DNA of 64,000 bases from Promicromonospora iranensis (GTDB lineage: Bacteria; Actinomycetota; Actinomycetes; Actinomycetales; Cellulomonadaceae). Positions 60,369 to 64,000 of this stretch are shown here, in pieces; position 1 is the first letter of the stretch; each line of letters begins with the position of its first letter. A model generated the notes under the pieces. It saw nothing but the letters and a program-made list of their open reading frames with translations. It did not search any database and had not been told where the DNA came from. The stretch covers positions 1 to 64,000 of the forward strand of contig NZ_JAJQMN010000016.1 of NCBI RefSeq assembly GCF_028994775.1, read 5' to 3'. The translations under genes were made by a program, and so were the position numbers.

Positions 60369-60974
60369 ATGAGTGACCGGCCCTGGCTCGTCGTCGGGCT
60401 CGGCAATCCAGGTCCCAAGTACGCCGGCAACCGGCACAACGTGGGGCAGATGGTGCTCGACCTGCTCGCCGAGCGCACCGGCGCGCGCTTCTCCAAGCAT
60501 CCTCGCGCGCAGGCCGTGGTCGCCGAGGCGCGGCTCGGGGTGCTCCCTGGCGGGGCACCGGGCCCACGGGTGGTGCTCGCGAAGCCGACCACGTACATGA
60601 ACACGTCGGGCGGTCCGGTCAGCGCGCTCGCGAAGTACTACGACATCGACCCCGAGCAGGTGGTCATGGTGCACGACGAGGTGGACATCCCCTTCGACAC
60701 GATCAAGCTCAAGATCGGCGGGGGCGAGGGCGGTCACAACGGGCTGCGCGACACCACGAAGGCGCTGGGGACCAAGGACTACCACCGGGTGCGGGTCGGC
60801 GTCGGCCGTCCGCCGGGCCGGATGGACACCGCGGACCACGTGCTCAAGGACTTCTCCGCCACGGAGAAGAAGGACCTGCCGATCCTGGTGGACGACGCCG
60901 CCGACGCCGTCGAGCTGCTGGTCACCGAGGGTCTGCTCGCCGCGCAGGGAAAGTTTCACACCGCCAAGGCGTGA
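60369..60974 (+). CDS. pth: Peptidyl-tRNA hydrolase
   Basis: A 201-residue Pth. [20 protein letters not shown] carries the catalytic His, [12 protein letters not shown] and VHDEVDIPF the Asn and Asp, and [12 protein letters not shown] the lid. It frees tRNA from abortive peptidyl-tRNA. ATG 60369 has AAAGGA upstream; an earlier in-frame TTG would add 12 residues. Confidence 0.95.
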   Translation: MSDRPWLVVGLGNPGPKYAGNRHNVGQMVLDLLAERTGARFSKHPRAQAVVAEARLGVLPGGAPGPRVVLAKPTTYMNTSGGPVSALAKYYDIDPEQVVMVHDEVDIPFDTIKLKIGGGEGGHNGLRDTTKALGTKDYHRVRVGVGRPPGRMDTADHVLKDFSATEKKDLPILVDDAADAVELLVTEGLLAAQGKFHTAKA

Positions 60975-60986
60975 TGCTCACGGCGG

Positions 60987-61021
60987 CCGGGCGGACCGAG
61001 ACCCAGTTCTCGGCCGCCCGG
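60987..61021. terminator. Bidirectional hairpin between pth and the secreted hydrolase gene
   Basis: CCGGGCGG-A-CCGAG pairs with CTCGGCCGCCCGG with one bulged A; the gap lies between convergent genes. Confidence 0.55.
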
Positions 61022-61034
61022 CCACCGGAGCTGC

Positions 61035-62735
61035 TCAGCCGGCGGGTGCCGGTCGGTGCGCCTCCGCCCCCGCCCAGGTTCTCAGGTAGCTCTCCGGGCC
61101 GCGCGACAGGTCGTCGATGACCTCCTGCCCGCCCACGAGGCGCAGGTCCTCGACGTAGTCCGGCACCAGACCGTAGTGCGCGACGCCGTCCACGTTGACG
61201 TCCCAGGTGCGCTCGCCGGTGGTCTGCCGGTCGAGCACGGTCCCGCCGTCGAACGACCGGAACGGGTAGGTGACGGGGTTGGCCGCCGCGTCACCCCGGG
61301 GCGGCGGGGTGCCGCCGAACCCGTTCATGTCGAAGCCGAACCCGATGCCCGCGCCGTACCGTTCGCGCACCGGTGCGGTGCGCTCGTACTCCTCGACGAA
61401 CTCGTGGGCGGCATGCCCGTAGATGGTGGCGAACCCGCCGAGGGCGTACAGCCGGTCGAGATACCGCTCGTCCATCCAGGAGTGCGTCGACAGGACGCCC
61501 GGGTAGCCCTCCGCCTCCAGGACGTCGAGCGTCTGGTCGGCCGCCTTCGCGCTCATGTGGTCGATCTCGATCATCATGTTGCGCTCGATCAGGCCGCGGA
61601 CCGTGTACGCGCCCAGCCCGGACAGGCCGCGCGTGTTGCAGAGCGTCCCCGGCGGGTAGAGGGGCAGCACCGGCGGGAGGTCGTCCTCCAGCTCCGGCGG
61701 GAGCTCCCCGTTGCCCGGGTTGTGGTCGTGCGGCTGGTCCGCGGGGCAGGAGCGCGCGTCCCACCAGGTGCCGGTGGAGAGGAACTGGCCGGCGTTGATG
61801 ATCGTGCCCATGGACCCCTCGTCGAACCGCACGCCGCACAGCGCGTTGTCGAACTTGTGGCACAGGTACATCGAGCGGACGCCCAGGTCGTACAGCTCGT
61901 CGAGGCCGGCGTCGATGTCGGCCCGGGAGCACCGCGGGATCCGCAGGGTCTGCTTGCACCCGAACGGCTCCGACGTCTCGACACCGAGCACGACGGCGAG
62001 CTTGCCCTCCTCGATCACCCGCCGCGCCTGCTCGCTGCTCGTGACGATCCGGAACCAGCCCCTGCCCGGCCCGCCGTACTGCGCGTCGACGTAGGCCTGG
62101 AGGTCGTAGGTGTCCTGCGCCTGGCGCCGGATCGCCGTCATCTCGTCACAGCTCTGGTGGGTGCCCGGGTTGATGGAGCACAGCAGGCCGTTGGTGACCA
62201 GGTCGTTGACGAGCACGCGCTGTCCGCCGCGCCAGGCCCGCTCGACCCAGCGGTAGTACATCTGCTGGTGGGTGAGCGAGTCGTGGGCGGGCCAGTCGGC
62301 GAACGTGGGCCATCCCGTGGTGTCGTGCGTACCGATGGGGGAGCCGTCCCGGGTCAGGTTCTCGAGCAGGGCGCCCAGCCCGTGGGGTTCGTGCGACAGG
62401 CAGTCCCGCAGCGCGGTCTCGATCCCGCGCTCCGAGAAGACCTTGCCGCACAGGGCCGCTCCGCCCATGCCGTCCTGCATGAACAGGTGGCTGTGCGCGT
62501 CGATGAGGCCGTACACCGTCCCGTCGGGCCGGGTGCCGGTGAAGGGGGTGCCCGTGGCATTGACCTCTGCCTCCGGGCTGGGGAGCGTGGGTTCGGCCAG
62601 TGCCGCGGGTCGCGGTGCGGTGCCCGGCCCGTTCGTGGCCGACGCCGGAGCCACCAGCGCCGTGGTGCTGAGACAGGCGGCGGCGACCGCGGCCGCGAGC
62701 ACAGCCGTCCGTCTGATGCGTCGCAGGCGTTGCAC
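61035..62735 (-). CDS. Secreted amidohydrolase/M19-like metal-dependent hydrolase
   Basis: A 566-residue exported protein. GTG 62735 with GGGAGGT upstream gives a signal peptide ending near TALVAPASA. The mature part starts a TIM barrel with GLIDAHSHLFMQDG (HxH metal site) and has MIEIDHMSAKAADQTLD and VLSTHSWMDE, as in membrane-dipeptidase-like (M19) and amidohydrolase barrels. Eight or more cysteines suggest disulfides. The substrate is unknown; a peptidase role is a guess. Longer upstream frames cross the promoter. Confidence 0.75.
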   Translation of the reverse strand: MQRLRRIRRTAVLAAAVAAACLSTTALVAPASATNGPGTAPRPAALAEPTLPSPEAEVNATGTPFTGTRPDGTVYGLIDAHSHLFMQDGMGGAALCGKVFSERGIETALRDCLSHEPHGLGALLENLTRDGSPIGTHDTTGWPTFADWPAHDSLTHQQMYYRWVERAWRGGQRVLVNDLVTNGLLCSINPGTHQSCDEMTAIRRQAQDTYDLQAYVDAQYGGPGRGWFRIVTSSEQARRVIEEGKLAVVLGVETSEPFGCKQTLRIPRCSRADIDAGLDELYDLGVRSMYLCHKFDNALCGVRFDEGSMGTIINAGQFLSTGTWWDARSCPADQPHDHNPGNGELPPELEDDLPPVLPLYPPGTLCNTRGLSGLGAYTVRGLIERNMMIEIDHMSAKAADQTLDVLEAEGYPGVLSTHSWMDERYLDRLYALGGFATIYGHAAHEFVEEYERTAPVRERYGAGIGFGFDMNGFGGTPPPRGDAAANPVTYPFRSFDGGTVLDRQTTGERTWDVNVDGVAHYGLVPDYVEDLRLVGGQEVIDDLSRGPESYLRTWAGAEAHRPAPAG

Positions 62736-62941
62736 AGGACCTCCCGCTGTACCGGGGCGAGGCCGGGGCTCCGCCGGTCGCGACGGCGCCTTTGCCGTTG
62801 CTGAGTTGGACACAATAACAGGACATGCCACGTACGGGGTAGATGTCGGCAAAAAAGAACATGCGCTCGTGCGGGCCGAGGTCGCCGTCGTCCGAGATGC
62901 CGCTGGACCCTGAACCCGGTCGAGGTCGCAGGCTGCGCGGC

Positions 62942-64000
62942 ATGACATCACCACAGTCCGTCCGATGGCGGGGACCACACCCGCACACCCGCTCTCCGCT
63001 CCCCGCGTCGTACCTGGTGTGGCTCGGTGCCTCCACCATCTCCCAGCTCGGCGACGTGGTGCTCGGGTTCGCGGTGGGCTGGGTCGCGGCCGAACACGGC
63101 GGAAGCGCCGCCGGCCTGGTACTGGCGGCGGGCAGCCTCCCGTCGGTGCTGCTCCTCCTCCTGGGCGGGACGATCGCCGACCGGTTCGGCGCGCGCCGCG
63201 TGATGATCGCCGGCGATGCCGTGATGCTGCTGCTCTCGGTGGCGTTGGCGCTGAGCGTCCTCCGGGTCGGCACGCCGTTGTGGCTCCTGCTCGTGGCGAG
63301 CGCCCTGCGTGGAACGGTGTCGGCGTTCTACCGTCCGTCCGCCGGGTCGATGCCCCGGCGCCTGGTCGCGGACGGGCAGCTCACCCGCGCCCTGGCGCTG
63401 CGGCAGGGCACCGGCCAGGCAGTGCTCCTCCTCGGTGCGCCGCTCGCCGGCATCCTGGTCGCGGCCGGCGGGCTCGGCTCGGTGGCCCTGGTCGACGCGG
63501 GCACCTTCCTCGTGGTCCTGGTCGTCCTGGTGCTGGTCCGCCCCCGGTACGCGACGCCGTCGCCGCGCCGGGGCGAGCCGGTGTGGCGCGCGGCGCTCGA
63601 CGGCGTGCGGGTGGTACGCCGCACGCCCGGCCTGCTCCCGGCCCTTGCGCTGGTCGGGGGAGCGGCTGCGTTCCTGCTGCCCACCATGTCCCTCGTCGTC
63701 CCGCTGCTGGCGCGCGAAGCCGGGTGGGGCTCGTCATGGACCGGCGTGGTCACCGGTGCGCAGGGGGCCGGGATCGTCGCGGTCACCCTGGTCGTCGTGC
63801 ACCGGGGCGGCGCACGGCGCCCGGGCGTGGCGGTGTCGGGCGGACTGGCCGTCGCTGCCCTGGGGCAGGCCGGACTGGTGATCGCGGCGTCGATACCCGC
63901 CGAGGGCTGGGTGAGCGTCGCCGCGGCGAGCGCAGTCGGGCTCGGCAGCGGGTTGTTCACCGCGCATCTCGCCCCGGTCGTGCTCGGCCGGGCCCCGCGT
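62942..64000 (+). CDS. MFS transporter, MFS_3 type (cut by window edge)
   Basis: 353 codons open to the edge from ATG 62942. Early helices include LVWLGASTISQLGDVVLGFA and the first-loop motif IADRFGARRVMIAGD; LRGTVSAFYRPSAGSMPRRL is typical of the MFS_3 (enterobactin-exporter-like) group. At least nine helices are visible. It is divergent from the secreted hydrolase gene with about 200 bp between them. The RBS is weak. Confidence 0.85.
   Translation, partial: MTSPQSVRWRGPHPHTRSPLPASYLVWLGASTISQLGDVVLGFAVGWVAAEHGGSAAGLVLAAGSLPSVLLLLLGGTIADRFGARRVMIAGDAVMLLLSVALALSVLRVGTPLWLLLVASALRGTVSAFYRPSAGSMPRRLVADGQLTRALALRQGTGQAVLLLGAPLAGILVAAGGLGSVALVDAGTFLVVLVVLVLVRPRYATPSPRRGEPVWRAALDGVRVVRRTPGLLPALALVGGAAAFLLPTMSLVVPLLAREAGWGSSWTGVVTGAQGAGIVAVTLVVVHRGGARRPGVAVSGGLAVAALGQAGLVIAASIPAEGWVSVAAASAVGLGSGLFTAHLAPVVLGRAPR

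Overview
The window is 64 kb of very GC-rich DNA with strong third-position GC bias, frequent GTG starts, many start codons lying 6-8 nt after a -10 hexamer (leaderless mRNAs) and dense, often overlapping genes. Gene content (RpfB-like G5 proteins, protein O-mannosyltransferase, a SigK/RskA/fasciclin/DipZ locus, lysine 6-aminotransferase) points to an actinobacterium. The CE7 esterases, GH20 and uronate uptake genes would suit a plant-polymer-degrading member of the Micrococcales such as Promicromonosporaceae or Cellulomonadaceae; that placement is inference. No prophage, insertion sequence, CRISPR array or rRNA is visible.

Layout. 0-12 kb is an accessory mosaic of small regulator-plus-target pairs: Mn-catalase (partial), a small membrane protein with an HTH regulator, HAD dehalogenase, DJ-1/PfpI with a GlxA-type regulator, a self-regulated operon (small Cys peptide, DsbA-like oxidoreductase, TetR), RidA/HxlR, LysR/TDT exporter, APH-fold phosphotransferase, a VOC protein, an NAD(P)-binding protein and a GH114-like lipoprotein. 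12-18 kb is a sugar-acid locus: FadR-type regulator, TA-like pair, lipoprotein binding protein, two permeases and ManD-type dehydratase. 18-22.5 kb is a complete SigK regulon: sigK-rskA, a fasciclin lipoprotein and dipZ, with three matching CCATCC-N16-CGAACC promoters. 22.5-28.6 kb holds an AlkC/AlkD-like glycosylase, OsmC/Ohr, TetR, a cell-wall-binding-like lipoprotein and a GH20 hexosaminidase.

28.7-41.3 kb is the conserved actinobacterial block rsmI / pmt / (pncA) / metG-tatD / three tandem G5 proteins / rsmA-ispE. The middle G5 protein has lost its lysozyme-like domain. 41.3-53.8 kb holds two CE7 esterase paralogues (one without the nucleophile), an ABC-F ATPase with Lrp, LD-carboxypeptidase, two envelope proteins, lat with an MFS gene, MarR with maleylacetate reductase, and a methyltransferase. 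53.9-54.3 kb is a distinctly AT-richer interval carrying a 27-codon peptide gene with its own promoter, strong RBS and a textbook U-tailed terminator, the only clear one in the window. 54.4-61 kb returns to core genes: TetR, tRNA-Gln, glmU-prs, a GT2/GtrA mannosyltransferase, rplY and pth. The window ends with a secreted metal-dependent hydrolase and an MFS gene cut by the edge.

Working together: the GT2/GtrA enzyme probably supplies polyprenyl-phosphate mannose to Pmt. SigK likely drives exported redox (DipZ) and fasciclin proteins and is held by the membrane anti-sigma factor RskA. The FadR-type regulator probably controls uronate uptake and dehydration through a near-canonical operator. 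The G5 proteins, LD-carboxypeptidase and peptidoglycan-binding protein act on the cell wall. Many gene ends carry long, nearly perfect palindromes without U tracts, which appear to be the usual terminators of this genome.
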